In this document: positions 1 to 8,346 of the stretch, in pieces
Position numbering within the stretch: position 1 is the stretch's first letter
How the letters are laid out: every line of letters begins with the position of its first letter
From: Acidobacteriaceae bacterium
GTDB taxonomy: Bacteria; Acidobacteriota; Terriglobia; Terriglobales; Acidobacteriaceae
Reading direction: 5' to 3'
Assembly (NCBI GenBank): GCA_003138515.1
Contig: PLGG01000056.1
Coordinates: forward strand, 141,198 to 205,197
Length of the DNA: 64,000 bases
Program-made: the position numbers and the translations under genes
The notes under the pieces: model-generated
What the model was told of the DNA's origin: nothing
Database searches by the model: none
Seen by the model: only the letters and a program-made list of their open reading frames with translations

Positions 1-778
1 TAGAGTGAACCACCTGTGTGGTCATCCTCGGCGCCGCGGCCACCTGCGTCATGCCCGGAATCCCGGCCGTGGCCACCTTGCCATAGTTAGACGTGTTTCC
101 GGTGCCCGTCGCTCCGGGAATGCCGGCCGAGGCCACTCTCCCCGGCGTGCCCGCGCTGGAACCGTATTTGGTTCCATTGCCGAGGCCGGTAGAGCCCACC
201 ACACCGTGCGGCGCCACTGCCGGGCCATTCATGCCGCCATAAGGATTCCCGATGGTGGCAACTGTCGCCGGACGTGTGGCATTGGGATTAGGCGTTACTC
301 CAAAGGTCTGGCCCAGATGCACGGGCGCCGTTGACGGTTTCACCGTCGAGTTCTGCGCGGGCATCGCGGCCGCCAGTGCCGCCTTGGGCTGCGGCGCCAG
401 GATCACCGTCTGCGCCTTCGGTTGCACTGCCGGCAGATTTACCTTGGCTTCCATCTGGATCGGCTTCGGCTCGGGCTTTGGCTTGGGCATTTCGATCTGC
501 CGCGGCTGCAGCTCCACCTTGGGTGGCTCTGGCGGCGGAGGCAGCTCCCGCGGCGGCGGCTGCTTGATCTTCACCGCGGGCGGCGGGTTGTTGGGGACCA
601 CCAGTTCCGTCATCTCGTAGTGTTGTTGAAGCACCTGTTTCGCCGTCATGCCGATAACGATGGCCGTCACGGCGATCAACACATTGATGCCCCCGCTCAT
701 CAGGAAGGCTAGCGGGCGGAACTCGGGCTCGGGCAGCAATCCGAAGGTGCTCTGTCCAGTCGTATAGGATGTCGACAT
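1..778 (-). CDS. TonB-like energy transducer, 3' end cut by window edge
   Basis: This minus-strand frame stays open from an ATG at 778 to the window edge (259 codons visible). The first residues (MSTSYTTGQSTFGLLPEPEF) are followed by one hydrophobic segment at about residues 30-46 (INVLIAVTAIVIGM). A proline-rich stretch then runs through roughly residues 65-110, with PPPRELPPPPEPPKVELQ and repeated KPKPEPKP. This order of short cytoplasmic tail, membrane anchor and Pro/Lys-Glu periplasmic arm is the TonB layout. After it the protein becomes Gly/Ala/Thr-rich with a repeated motif (VASAGIPG, VATAGIPG). The C-terminal TonB domain that would touch receptors lies off the edge, so assignment rests on architecture alone. 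It could energise receptors such as the one at 22497-25742. A GAGG lies about 13 bases upstream of the start. Confidence 0.75.
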   Translation of the reverse strand, partial: MSTSYTTGQSTFGLLPEPEFRPLAFLMSGGINVLIAVTAIVIGMTAKQVLQQHYEMTELVVPNNPPPAVKIKQPPPRELPPPPEPPKVELQPRQIEMPKPKPEPKPIQMEAKVNLPAVQPKAQTVILAPQPKAALAAAMPAQNSTVKPSTAPVHLGQTFGVTPNPNATRPATVATIGNPYGGMNGPAVAPHGVVGSTGLGNGTKYGSSAGTPGRVASAGIPGATGTGNTSNYGKVATAGIPGMTQVAAAPRMTTQVVHS

Positions 779-1463
779 CTCTTTAAACCTCGCTTGCGGC
801 CGCCGCTCTGGCGGAGGGCCAACTCGGGAAAAAATGGCGATTCGGGAATCGCAAACCGTCACGAAAACTGACTGCCGCGCCCTTCCACTTCTTCGATGAC
901 GTTCAATCGAGCAAAAACTGCTTCTGCCACCCCGTCATCAGCCGGAAAGTCGATCCTGTCGGCAGCTGAAAACGATGGGCCACGCGGCATCTGCTTCTCA
1001 TATTCCTGATAGATGCGCCTAACCCTTCCATCGCGTTCTGGTCCAGATCCCTTGAGGGAAATTTGGAAAGGAACTATTACCATTATACGGAGGAGCTGGT
1101 TACTCGCAGATCACCCAAATTGTGTAGGTACTGGTACCAAGGGCACAAGGGAATCCGCTTGAATAATCACCTGAGCCGGCCCTGCTGCCCACGGACATTC
1201 CGTTCCTTTCCTTGTATGATCCAAGGCACCTCAAAAGGAATCGGCCGCGGGTCTCGCGACTGAAGATGCGCTGCTGGGATGCCAAATCGGGAAGTGAACA
1301 ACGACCCGACCTTGGTAGTCCCATAACGCCGCGTTCGAACTCTCGGCGCGGCCAACTGCCCATGCGGAAGATTCAGGCCGGACGGCGGGGGGGGCCGCGC
1401 GGTCGAGCACTATTCTTATAGACTCAAGGTAAACCAATCTGGACTCGCGAGGATAGTCTTTTT
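779..1463. other. Intergenic region between tonB and galE
   Basis: The tonB-like gene reads left and galE reads right, so this stretch of about 680 bases should hold both promoters. I see no convincing sigma-70 pair, no RNA gene and no strong terminator. The only coding candidate is a 74-codon minus-strand frame at 859-1083, listed separately with low confidence. Confidence 0.5.
859..1083 (-). CDS. Possible small hypothetical protein (74 aa)
   Basis: This is a 74-codon frame, 80 bases upstream of the tonB-like gene on the same strand. The product is hydrophilic (for example DGRVRRIYQEYEKQMPRG) with no membrane segment and no motif I recognise. No good ribosome binding site precedes the ATG, and third-position base choice is less GC-biased than in the neighbours. 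It may be a real small gene or a chance frame. Confidence 0.25.
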   Translation of the reverse strand: MVIVPFQISLKGSGPERDGRVRRIYQEYEKQMPRGPSFSAADRIDFPADDGVAEAVFARLNVIEEVEGRGSQFS

Positions 1464-2495
1464 GTGAAGATTTTTGTGACGGGCGGGGCGGGGTACATTG
1501 GCGGTACTGTTGCGGGCCTACTAGCCGAGAGGGGCCACAAGGCAGTCGTTTTCGACAATTTGAGTCACAGCCGGCGCAATCTGCTGCCTGCCGGAGTTGA
1601 GTTCATTGAGGGCGAGCTGGCTGACCGGCGGGCTCTCGAATCCACCTTTGAAGCGGCCCGGAGCGAAGGCCAGCCCTTCGACGCCGTGCTTCACTTTGCC
1701 GCGCTTATTGAGGCCGGCGAGTCGATGGTGCGGCCCGAAATCTTCTTCCGCAACAACACCGCATCCACTCTTTCGCTTCTTGAGGCGATGCTGGCTTCGG
1801 GTCCCAGACGGCTGATCTTTTCTTCCACCGCTGCCGTCTATGGCGAGCCGGAATCCGTTCCGATTCAGGAAGATGCACGTCTCGCTCCCTCCAATCCCTA
1901 CGGCCAGTCCAAGCTCCTCGTGGAGCAGATGCTCGCCTGGTTCAACCGCATCCACGGCCTGCGTTACGCCTCGCTCCGCTACTTCAACGTGGCCGGCGCG
2001 TACGAGGGCCCGGCCGGCATCACCCGCGGCGAAGCGCACGAGCCAGAAAGCCACCTGATCCCGCTGGTCCTTGATGTCGCGCTCGGGCGCCGTCCCTCGA
2101 TCCGCATCTTCGGCGACGATTATCCCACTCACGACGGCACCTGCATCCGCGACTACATTCATGTCTCCGACCTGGCCGAAGCCCACCTTCTCGCGCTCGA
2201 CGCCCTGAACTCCGGCCCCGAAAAGGACTCTGGCTCCGAAAATCAGGCCCCTCTCATCTATAACCTTGGTAACGGTCACGGTTTCAGTGTGCGGGACGTC
2301 ATTGAGTCGGCGCGCCGCGTCACCGGCCATCCCATCCCCGCGGAGATTCATCCCCGGCGTCCGGGCGACCCAGCCGTCCTCGTCGCCGGCTCCGAAAAAG
2401 CCATCCGCGAACTTGGCTGGAAGCCGCGTTATACCGAGCTCGACGAAATCGTCCGCACCGCATGGATCTGGCACCAGAAGCGCTATCCCGCGTAG
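1464..2495 (+). CDS. galE: UDP-glucose 4-epimerase
   Basis: A 343-residue extended short-chain dehydrogenase. The NAD-binding motif GGAGYIGG is at residues 7-14, SSTAAVYG follows at 120-127, and the catalytic pair sits in NPYGQSK (Tyr146, Lys150). The family interconverts UDP-glucose and UDP-galactose in the cytoplasm for sugar catabolism and envelope polysaccharide synthesis. Length matches GalE. Translation starts at a GTG, with GAGGA at 1449-1453 about ten bases upstream. No galactose operon surrounds it. The next gene, an asparaginase, is separated by a nested hairpin repeat, so galE is probably its own unit. Other UDP-sugar epimerase specificities (such as UDP-GlcNAc) cannot be excluded from sequence alone. 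Confidence 0.93.
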   Translation: MKIFVTGGAGYIGGTVAGLLAERGHKAVVFDNLSHSRRNLLPAGVEFIEGELADRRALESTFEAARSEGQPFDAVLHFAALIEAGESMVRPEIFFRNNTASTLSLLEAMLASGPRRLIFSSTAAVYGEPESVPIQEDARLAPSNPYGQSKLLVEQMLAWFNRIHGLRYASLRYFNVAGAYEGPAGITRGEAHEPESHLIPLVLDVALGRRPSIRIFGDDYPTHDGTCIRDYIHVSDLAEAHLLALDALNSGPEKDSGSENQAPLIYNLGNGHGFSVRDVIESARRVTGHPIPAEIHPRRPGDPAVLVAGSEKAIRELGWKPRYTELDEIVRTAWIWHQKRYPA

Positions 2496-2513
2496 GGTTA
2501 GACAGACGAAAAT

Positions 2514-2594
2514 GGGTGTCCCAGGTCCGGGGTCCCCGCGGACAGGTCCAAGTCCGTGGGGTGGAGATCCCTCGCATTTGGGGACCTGGGATCG
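2514..2594. repeat. GTGCCCC-family nested hairpin repeat, long form
   Basis: The outer arms are perfect inverted repeats: TCCCAGGTCC at 2519-2528 and GGACCTGGGA at 2582-2591. Inside is a second stem (CCCCGCGGAC / GTCCGTGGGG, with one wobble pair). The scaffold order, with an inner CCC..GGACAGG..GTC.GTGGGGTGG followed by TCCCTC, is shared with the element at 60543-60625. It lies 20 bases after the galE stop and could act as a transcript-end hairpin. Confidence 0.8.
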
Positions 2595-2619
2595 CACGGA
2601 CGCGGCGGAGGAATTAGCA

Positions 2620-3132
2620 ATGCAGCGCATCTATTTGCTCTCGACAGGTGGAACCATCGAAAAGGTCTACTCCGAACAGAGCGGCGCCGTGGAGAATCGC
2701 GCCGCCAAGCTGGACCGCTATCTGCGCGCGCTCCGCCTGCCCGACGCCGATATTCGCTCCATCCAGCTCATGAACAAAGACTCGCTCGAGATGACCGGCG
2801 CCGATCGCGCCGAGGTCCGCGATCGCGTTGCCGAGCTTCTCCCCGAAGGCGCTCCCATCGTCATCTCTCACGGCACCGACACGATGGTTGAGACCGGGCT
2901 GTTTCTTGAATCGGGGTTCCCCGCCCTTAAAGTTCCGATCATCCTGACCGGCGCCATGTCGCCCCTGGGCTTTGAGGGCAGCGACGCTCTGCAAAACCTT
3001 ACCGAAAGCCTGCTCGCCGCGCGCTTGCTCTCTCCCGGCGTCTTCGTCGTCATGCACGGCCAGGTCTTTCCCGTCGGCCGCGTCCGCAAGGAAAAAGATA
3101 AAGCCACGTTCGTCTGGGATGAGTCGAAATAG
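2620..3132 (+). CDS. Single-domain asparaginase (170 aa)
   Basis: This matches the N-terminal domain of L-asparaginases. STGGTI at residues 8-13 carries the nucleophilic Thr12, HGTDTM at 84-89 carries the second Thr-Asp pair (Thr86, Asp87), and LTGAMSP lies at 110-115. The family hydrolyses L-asparagine to aspartate and ammonia. Usual type I/II enzymes have about 330 residues and a second domain that completes the substrate pocket. Here the protein stops at residue 170 with a normal TAG, and no second domain follows in any frame. The start is the ATG preceded by GGAGGA at 2607-2612, seven bases away. It is probably a genuine compact family rather than a truncation, because the ending is clean. 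Substrate specificity is uncertain. Confidence 0.85.
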   Translation: MQRIYLLSTGGTIEKVYSEQSGAVENRAAKLDRYLRALRLPDADIRSIQLMNKDSLEMTGADRAEVRDRVAELLPEGAPIVISHGTDTMVETGLFLESGFPALKVPIILTGAMSPLGFEGSDALQNLTESLLAARLLSPGVFVVMHGQVFPVGRVRKEKDKATFVWDESK

Positions 3133-3471
3133 GCGACACAATGAAGCAGGATTTTTCTGCAACCGGCGGGGCGCATGTTCGATCCAATCAGCTGGAGGCC
3201 GAACGATTCGCCCAAAGAGGTTTTCCCCGATGGCCAACAGCAGAGACAAAGGCTTCTTCCGGGCGTTTCTCGATTTCCTCATTCTCTTCAGCGGTATCTC
3301 TACGGCTTCAAACCTGGCCCGCACACAGGGCCGTGCACTTCTCACGCGCGGGATCTTTCTGTTTCGAGGCAAATGAGATTTCTGCCCCGCCCCATATCGA
3401 AGCGTTCTGATCTCCGTTCTCTGTTCTCTGATCTCTGTTTTCTGATCTCTCTTCTCTGTAGAATTGAAACT
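3133..3471. other. Intergenic region with CT-rich repetitive tract before mqnC
   Basis: The last part (about 3404-3466) is made of degenerate repeats of the phrase TGATCTCTGTTCTC on the plus strand. The same sequence class reappears inside the coding linker of the large fusion gene near 31983-32115. No gene, RNA or clear promoter is visible in the rest. The in-frame extension of mqnC through this tract is not coding-like, so I placed the mqnC start downstream. Confidence 0.6.
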
Positions 3472-4533
3472 ATGCCAATCTCACGCCAGCAGGCCCTCGA
3501 TTACTTTCAATCCTCAGATCTGATCGGACTGGGATTCGAGGCTGACGCTGTGCGCCGCCGCCTGCATCCCGAGGGCGTGGTCACCTACATCATCGATCGC
3601 AACATCAACTACACCAACTACTGCACCGAGTACTGCACCTTCTGCGCCTTCTATCGCCCGCTGCCTCGCGCCGGCAAGCCCGATCCGCGCGCCGACGACG
3701 GCTACATCCTCGACCTCGAAACCATCTACGCCAAAATCGCCGAGACCCTGGAGATGGGCGGCACCGGCGTGCTGATGCAGGGCGGCATTCATCCCGATCT
3801 CAAGATCGACTGGTTTGAGCGCCTCTTCCGCGGCATCAAAGAGCGCTTTCCCGCAATCTGGCTGCATTGTCTGTCGGCTTCCGAAGTGCTCGCCATCGCC
3901 GAGTATTCCTCGCTCGACCTGCGCACTACCATCGCTCGCCTGCGCGATGCCGGCCTCGACTCCATCCCCGGCGGCGGCGCGGAGATTCTCGACGATGAGG
4001 TTCGCCATCGCATCGCGCGCCTCAAGTGCGACACCGAAGACTGGGTGAGCGTGCACCGGACCGCGCATCAGTTAGGAATGCGCACCACGGCGACCATGAT
4101 GTTCGGCGTAGGCGAGAATTTCGATCAGCGCGTTAATCATTTCGAAACAGTCCGCCGCCTGCAGGAAGAGACTGGCGGATTCACGGCTTTCATCCCCTGG
4201 AGCTTTCAGCCAGGAAACACGGCGCTCGGTGGGCGCGGCTGGGACGAAGCGACGAGCGTCGAATATCTCAAGGTTCTCGCCATCGCGCGCCTTTACCTCG
4301 ACAACATCGAAAACGTGCAGGCCAGTTGGGTCACGCAGGGATTGAAGGTGCTCGAACTGGGCCTCCACTTCGGCGGCAACGACGTGGGCTCGGTCATGCT
4401 CGAAGAGAACGTCGTCCGCGCTGCCGGCACTTCGAACTGCACCACGGAAGAAGAGCTGCGCCGCATTATCCGCGACGCCGGCTTCAAGCCCGTCCAGCGC
4501 GATACCCTCTACCGCACGATGTTTTTGAATTAG
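3472..4533 (+). CDS. mqnC: Cyclic dehypoxanthinyl futalosine synthase (radical SAM)
   Basis: A 353-residue radical SAM enzyme with its cluster motif CTEYCTFC (Cys51, Cys55, Cys58). The lead-in HPEGVVTYIIDRNINYTNYC and the following CAFYR are characteristic of MqnC within the CofG/CofH/MqnE group. It cyclises dehypoxanthine futalosine in the futalosine route to menaquinone, a cytoplasmic pathway. No other mqn gene is in the window, so the pathway must be scattered. The chosen ATG gives MPISRQQALDYF, the usual beginning. The long in-frame extension upstream is a CT-rich repeat. No strong ribosome binding site is seen. The main alternative is MqnE or CofH, but the N-terminal signature favours MqnC. 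Confidence 0.92.
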   Translation: MPISRQQALDYFQSSDLIGLGFEADAVRRRLHPEGVVTYIIDRNINYTNYCTEYCTFCAFYRPLPRAGKPDPRADDGYILDLETIYAKIAETLEMGGTGVLMQGGIHPDLKIDWFERLFRGIKERFPAIWLHCLSASEVLAIAEYSSLDLRTTIARLRDAGLDSIPGGGAEILDDEVRHRIARLKCDTEDWVSVHRTAHQLGMRTTATMMFGVGENFDQRVNHFETVRRLQEETGGFTAFIPWSFQPGNTALGGRGWDEATSVEYLKVLAIARLYLDNIENVQASWVTQGLKVLELGLHFGGNDVGSVMLEENVVRAAGTSNCTTEEELRRIIRDAGFKPVQRDTLYRTMFLN

Positions 4534-4668
4534 CGCCGGTCTTCGAGTTCCAACTCTCGCACAAATCGCGTACCATGCAAGAGGCAGGCTAGCGCTCCCC
4601 TCCCGCTCGGCCCGTCCAGGCAATCCCCGCCTCGCAACAGCGGCTTCTTACCAAATCTGGAGGTTATC

Positions 4669-5577
4669 TTGACTCGAATCTCTACTCGTATCTCTGGAAG
4701 TTTTCTGGCTGCAATGGTTTTGGCCTGCACAGCGGCACCGGGCTTTGCGCAAATCGAAACGGAACTCTTGAATCCGGAGGGCGCAACCGCGCCTTGTACC
4801 GGGATTGGTCCCATCGCGGCTCCCGTGGTCAAGAAGTGCATCACTCTTTTTGAGCAGGCCGGCTTCATTGTCAACAACCAGCTCGGATACTCGGGCTTCA
4901 CGATTGGTACAAAAGGCGCCACCGACGGCGCCATCACCGCCGTCGATCCTCAATCCCCGGCCGCCGCTGCGGGATTCAAAGTCGGCGATTCAATCACCGC
5001 GATTAACGGCAAGCCGGTCGAACCGACACCCGGCATGATCGCCGCCAAGGGTGTGTTCGGGCAACGCGGCGACACGTTGCACCTGACGCTGAAGCGCGGC
5101 GGCTCCCAAGTCGACGTCAGCCTCGTCCGCGCCGCGCAAAATGCACCCGCCGGACCGACGACTTCCGGTTTTATGATTTCGGTCAAAGACATGATCGACT
5201 GGCAAAATCAGTTCGCTCCCTGCATCGGTGCCGGCCCGGCTGCTCCGGCCGCGATTGCGTTTTGCTACGGACATTTCAAGCCGTACGGCTTCATCAAGGC
5301 TGCGGACCTCGGCTCGACAGGATTCCAGATCGATCTTGAAAATAAGAGCAAAGCGCTGGTGACAACCGTGGATGCCGGCTCTCTCGCTTCCAAGGCAGGC
5401 GTCCAGTCCGGTGACGAAATCGTCGCCATCGAGGGCCAGCCTCTAACCGCCAGCAAGGGAGAAGAGGCCAGCGAAATGCTTTTCGGCAAAATTGGCGATC
5501 AGTTCAAGATCACGGTTCATCGCGGGCAGAGTGTTTCAACAATCGAATTGACTCTGGCTGCCAAACCCAAGAAATAG
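4669..5577 (+). CDS. Secreted protein with two PDZ-containing repeats
   Basis: This 302-residue protein starts at TTG, with GGAGG at 4659-4663. An N-terminal signal peptide ends near AAPGFAQ. The rest is two copies of one unit. Each begins with APC.G.GP.A...C (CTGIGPIAAPVVKKC near residue 43 and CIGAGPAAPAAIAFC near 183), passes through a Y.GF segment, and ends in a PDZ domain (near 75-150 and 215-295) with GxxxGD.I.AI.G-type carboxylate-binding loops (VGDSITAINGKP, SGDEIVAIEGQP). PDZ domains bind C-terminal peptides. No protease domain is attached, so it is probably a periplasmic scaffold or adaptor. The paired cysteines may form disulphides. Function is unknown. Confidence 0.8.
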   Translation: MTRISTRISGSFLAAMVLACTAAPGFAQIETELLNPEGATAPCTGIGPIAAPVVKKCITLFEQAGFIVNNQLGYSGFTIGTKGATDGAITAVDPQSPAAAAGFKVGDSITAINGKPVEPTPGMIAAKGVFGQRGDTLHLTLKRGGSQVDVSLVRAAQNAPAGPTTSGFMISVKDMIDWQNQFAPCIGAGPAAPAAIAFCYGHFKPYGFIKAADLGSTGFQIDLENKSKALVTTVDAGSLASKAGVQSGDEIVAIEGQPLTASKGEEASEMLFGKIGDQFKITVHRGQSVSTIELTLAAKPKK

Positions 5578-5897
5578 CCCATCGAATCGCCCGGCCGTTT
5601 TCTTCACCCGGCTCACCAATCCCACGTGGGATCATCGCCGCATGTGTCGCGAGCGGGGCACAATCCTGTCGGTGGGCTCTTTACCTGGGAGGAGTGAAAG
5701 CAGTACGGCGGCAGCGAAAAAGGGGTGTGCGACCCTCAAGGGGAAGGCCGGTTGTTCCGGCAGCGCTGCCGCCGCTCTGGGGAGTGCACGTCCCAAAAAC
5801 GCACGACTTCGGCGCAATGAAAAACTGAGCAGTATTGACCGGTTTGCTGCTTTTTTTTCGAAGCGCCTGGCCAGCGCAAATCATCTACGTTTTATAT
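5578..5897. other. Intergenic region between PDZ gene and aldo/keto reductase
   Basis: It includes a perfect palindrome TCCCACGTGGGA near 5619. No supported gene, RNA or strong terminator is seen. The open frame running into the reductase from 5835 lacks a ribosome binding site and does not resemble the family N terminus. Confidence 0.45.
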
Positions 5898-6875
5898 ATG
5901 ACACATTCTGCTTCGCTTTCTCTCCGCACCCTTGGCAACTCTGATCTTGAACTCACCCCCATCGGACTCGGCACGTGGGCCATCGGCGGCGGCGACTGGG
6001 CCCACGCCTGGGGGCCCCAGGACGACGCGGACTCTATCGCCGCCATTCACCGCGCAGTCGATCTGGGCGTCAACTGGATCGACACCGCGGCCATCTACGG
6101 CCTGGGCCACTCCGAAGAAGTGGTCGGTCGCGCCGTCAAATCCCTTTCGCGCAAGCCCTACATCTTCACCAAGTGTTCCATGCGCTGGCACCCCGATCGC
6201 TCCATCTACAACTCGCTCAAGGCCGCGTCGCTCGCCGAAGAAGTTGAAGCGTCGCTCAAGCGCTTGCAGGTCGACTCCATCGACCTCTACCAGATTCACT
6301 GGCCCAACCCCGACAGCGAAATCGAAGAGGGTTGGGAAACGCTGGCGCGACTGCAGGAGGAAGGCAAGGTCCGCTGGATCGGCGTCTCCAACTTCTCCGT
6401 CGACCAAATGAAGCGCGCCATCATGATCGCGCCCATCACCAGCCTGCAGCCGCCTTACTCCATGCTTCGCCGCGCCATCGAGGCGGAGATTCTTCCTTTC
6501 ACGCTGGCCAACGGCATCGGCGTCATCAATTACTCGCCCATGCTCTCCGGCATGCTCACCGGCAAAATGACCGCCGAGCGCGCGGCGAACCTGGCCCCCG
6601 ACGACTGGCGCCGCAGGAACAAGGAATTCAATGAGCCGCGCCTGAGCCAGAATCTGCGCCTCGTAGACCTGCTGCGCGAGATCGGCAGCGGCCACAGCGT
6701 AAGCCCCGGCGTGGTGGCCGTGGCGTGGGTGCTGCACAACCCCGCCATCACCGCGCCGATTGTGGGCGGCCGCAGCGCAAGCCAAGTGGAAGAGACCGCT
6801 GCCGCGCTCACATTTCGTTTGACAGAGGAGGAATTCGCAAGGATCGGCGCGTTTCTGGCTACGATGCAGCCGTGA
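5898..6875 (+). CDS. Aldo/keto reductase
   Basis: A 325-residue (alpha/beta)8 oxidoreductase. The catalytic tetrad is visible: Asp62 in NWIDTAAIYG, Tyr67, Lys92 in IFTKC, and His134 in YQIHWPN. The C-terminal part carries the NADPH-binding loop region (PIVGGRSASQVEE). These cytoplasmic enzymes reduce aldehydes or ketones. The LGTWAIGGGDW start and the DSIDLYQIHWP segment place it with the YajO/Tas-like group (AKR11/12-type). The substrate is unknown. The start is the ATG giving MTHSASLSLRTLGNSDL, which fits the usual N terminus. A strong terminator follows at 6905-6930. Confidence 0.9.
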   Translation: MTHSASLSLRTLGNSDLELTPIGLGTWAIGGGDWAHAWGPQDDADSIAAIHRAVDLGVNWIDTAAIYGLGHSEEVVGRAVKSLSRKPYIFTKCSMRWHPDRSIYNSLKAASLAEEVEASLKRLQVDSIDLYQIHWPNPDSEIEEGWETLARLQEEGKVRWIGVSNFSVDQMKRAIMIAPITSLQPPYSMLRRAIEAEILPFTLANGIGVINYSPMLSGMLTGKMTAERAANLAPDDWRRRNKEFNEPRLSQNLRLVDLLREIGSGHSVSPGVVAVAWVLHNPAITAPIVGGRSASQVEETAAALTFRLTEEEFARIGAFLATMQP

Positions 6876-6904
6876 GACCGCTCCGCCTCACGCGTATAAA
6901 AGCA

Positions 6905-6930
6905 AAAACCCCGGCCGAAGCCGGGGTTTT
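6905..6930. terminator. Rho-independent terminator, usable on both strands
   Basis: An 11-bp perfect stem (AAAACCCCGGC at 6905-6915, GCCGGGGTTTT at 6920-6930) with a CGAA tetraloop and T runs on both sides. It lies 30 bases after the aldo/keto reductase stop and 20 bases beyond the end of the convergent gene at 6950-7468, so it can terminate both. Confidence 0.9.
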
Positions 6931-6949
6931 GTTTGAAGGAGAATTCCGA

Positions 6950-7468
6950 TTACATCGCCGCGACAAAGTCCGGAACCATGACGGCCGCGTTATCCTGCAG
7001 CAACTGCGTCATGCGGGCGGCCATGCCGGTATAGATTGAGGCGGCGCGGAATGCATTCACGCGAACACCTTCGCTAGCGTGCCGAAATGCATATTGCGTC
7101 AGGGCCGTCAGCACGCAAACCCGAATCTGCATCGCGTCACTGTATAAGGTCTCGATCAGCAGCCGATCCACGCCTTCACACTGCTTGGCGGCGTAGCCTG
7201 CCATCTCCTGCATGACTTTCGCATTCTGGTACATCACCCACAGGCCCTTCGGACCTTCCATGCGCTGCCATGCATCTTCAGGAGTTGCGCTCAAACCCTC
7301 TTGCCACAGGAAATGGTCGCTCAGCTCGCGAGCGCTCCATTCGGGCCTGAGCCGGGCCATCATCGATTCCCATGTCTGCGAATTGCGGCGCTGCGCGCTC
7401 TTGCGCCAGCGCAACAGAACCATCGCGATCACAACCACGGCAGCAATTTGGAGTACAAGCAATGCCAT
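6950..7468 (-). CDS. Hypothetical protein with N-terminal membrane anchor
   Basis: About 172 residues. One hydrophobic helix at residues 1-18 (MALLVLQIAAVVVIAMVLL) is followed by basic residues (RWRKSAQRR) and a soluble, mostly helical domain on the cytoplasmic side by the positive-inside rule. I recognise no family motif. The start is taken as the ATG at 7468, which has GGGGA six bases upstream. A TTG two codons earlier would touch that ribosome binding site. It converges with the aldo/keto reductase across the terminator at 6905-6930. Confidence 0.6.
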   Translation of the reverse strand: MALLVLQIAAVVVIAMVLLRWRKSAQRRNSQTWESMMARLRPEWSARELSDHFLWQEGLSATPEDAWQRMEGPKGLWVMYQNAKVMQEMAGYAAKQCEGVDRLLIETLYSDAMQIRVCVLTALTQYAFRHASEGVRVNAFRAASIYTGMAARMTQLLQDNAAVMVPDFVAAM

Positions 7469-7520
7469 TTTCAATCCCCAAAATCAATCTATCTGCAACT
7501 GCTAACCCTGTGACTCAACC

Positions 7521-7746
7521 TGGAGCATTTCTGTGTACACCAATACTTGTAGCAGGAATCAAATCGTTTGTCTGCTCCCAAAACGTGTTTGGAATAACTC
7601 TTTAGTGGTATTCATGGCCACTCGCTGGGAACTTGGAACATTTCTGTGTACACCAACACTTGTAGCAGAAATCAAATCGCTTGTCTGCGCCAAAAACGTG
7701 TTTGGAATAACCCTTTAGTGGTATAAATTCCCATTCGCTTGGACAA
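7521..7746. repeat. Tandem pair of 113-bp repeats upstream of ndk
   Basis: Two direct copies run from 7521 and from 7634, so the period is exactly 113 bases. Shared blocks include CATTTCTGTGTACACCAA, ACTTGTAGCAG, GTTTGGAATAAC and CTTTAGTGGTAT. The copies differ at scattered positions. They are AT-richer than the flanks. A short frame in both ends with NVFGITL, but neither copy has a ribosome binding site. They could be a duplicated regulatory leader, a small-RNA pair or remnants of a mobile element. Confidence 0.85.
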
Positions 7747-7883
7747 TGCACGAAAGTAATGGTTCGCCTTGCGCAGCGGCATTTTTCCGGTTGATTCGCC
7801 GATTCGCTCGTCCAATCGCCGCGCCGAAAGTCTTCTACTACAATGGAATACAGACAGAATTCCGCACCAAGGAGCGATCACCA

Positions 7884-8300
7884 TTGCTCGAGCGCACGTT
7901 CAGCATCATCAAGCCGGACGCGGTTGCCGCTGGATTGAGCGGCGCCATTCTGGCCGAGATTGACCAGGCCGGTTTCCGCTTTGTCGCCATCAAAAAGGAA
8001 TCCATCACCAAGCGCGAGGCCGAAGGCTTCTACGCCGTTCACCGCGAAAAGCCGTTCTTCTCCAGCCTCACCGACTTCATGTCTTCGGGCCCGCTCTTTC
8101 TCATGGTTCTGGAAAAGGACAATGCGATCACAGATCTGCGCAAGTTGATGGGCGCCACCAATCCCGCCAACGCCGAAGAGGGAACCATCCGCAAGAAATT
8201 CGCCCGCTCGCTCCAGGAGAACGCCATCCATGGTTCCGATGCGCCGGAAACGGCTGCCTTCGAAATCGGCTATTGGTTCGCGGGCTACGAGCTGATATAG
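7884..8300 (+). CDS. ndk: Nucleoside diphosphate kinase
   Basis: A 138-residue protein with the full family pattern: [12 protein letters not shown] at the N terminus and the active-site loop [12 protein letters not shown] with phospho-accepting His116. It transfers the gamma phosphate of ATP to nucleoside diphosphates in the cytoplasm. The start is TTG, with AAGGAG at 7869-7874 nine bases upstream. The longer in-frame extension from 7746 lacks a ribosome binding site and runs into the end of the 113-bp repeats. Length equals the usual 135-145. Confidence 0.95.
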   Translation: MLERTFSIIKPDAVAAGLSGAILAEIDQAGFRFVAIKKESITKREAEGFYAVHREKPFFSSLTDFMSSGPLFLMVLEKDNAITDLRKLMGATNPANAEEGTIRKKFARSLQENAIHGSDAPETAAFEIGYWFAGYELI

Positions 8301-8346
8301 CCAGCGACGCTGACGTTCGGGCTTGCGCACGGAGGATGGATCGGCT

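Noticed and set aside
1521..2630. 369-codon minus-strand frame opposite galE
   Set aside because: It is antisense to a clear GalE, with no recognisable motif. Long antisense frames are expected in GC-rich coding DNA.
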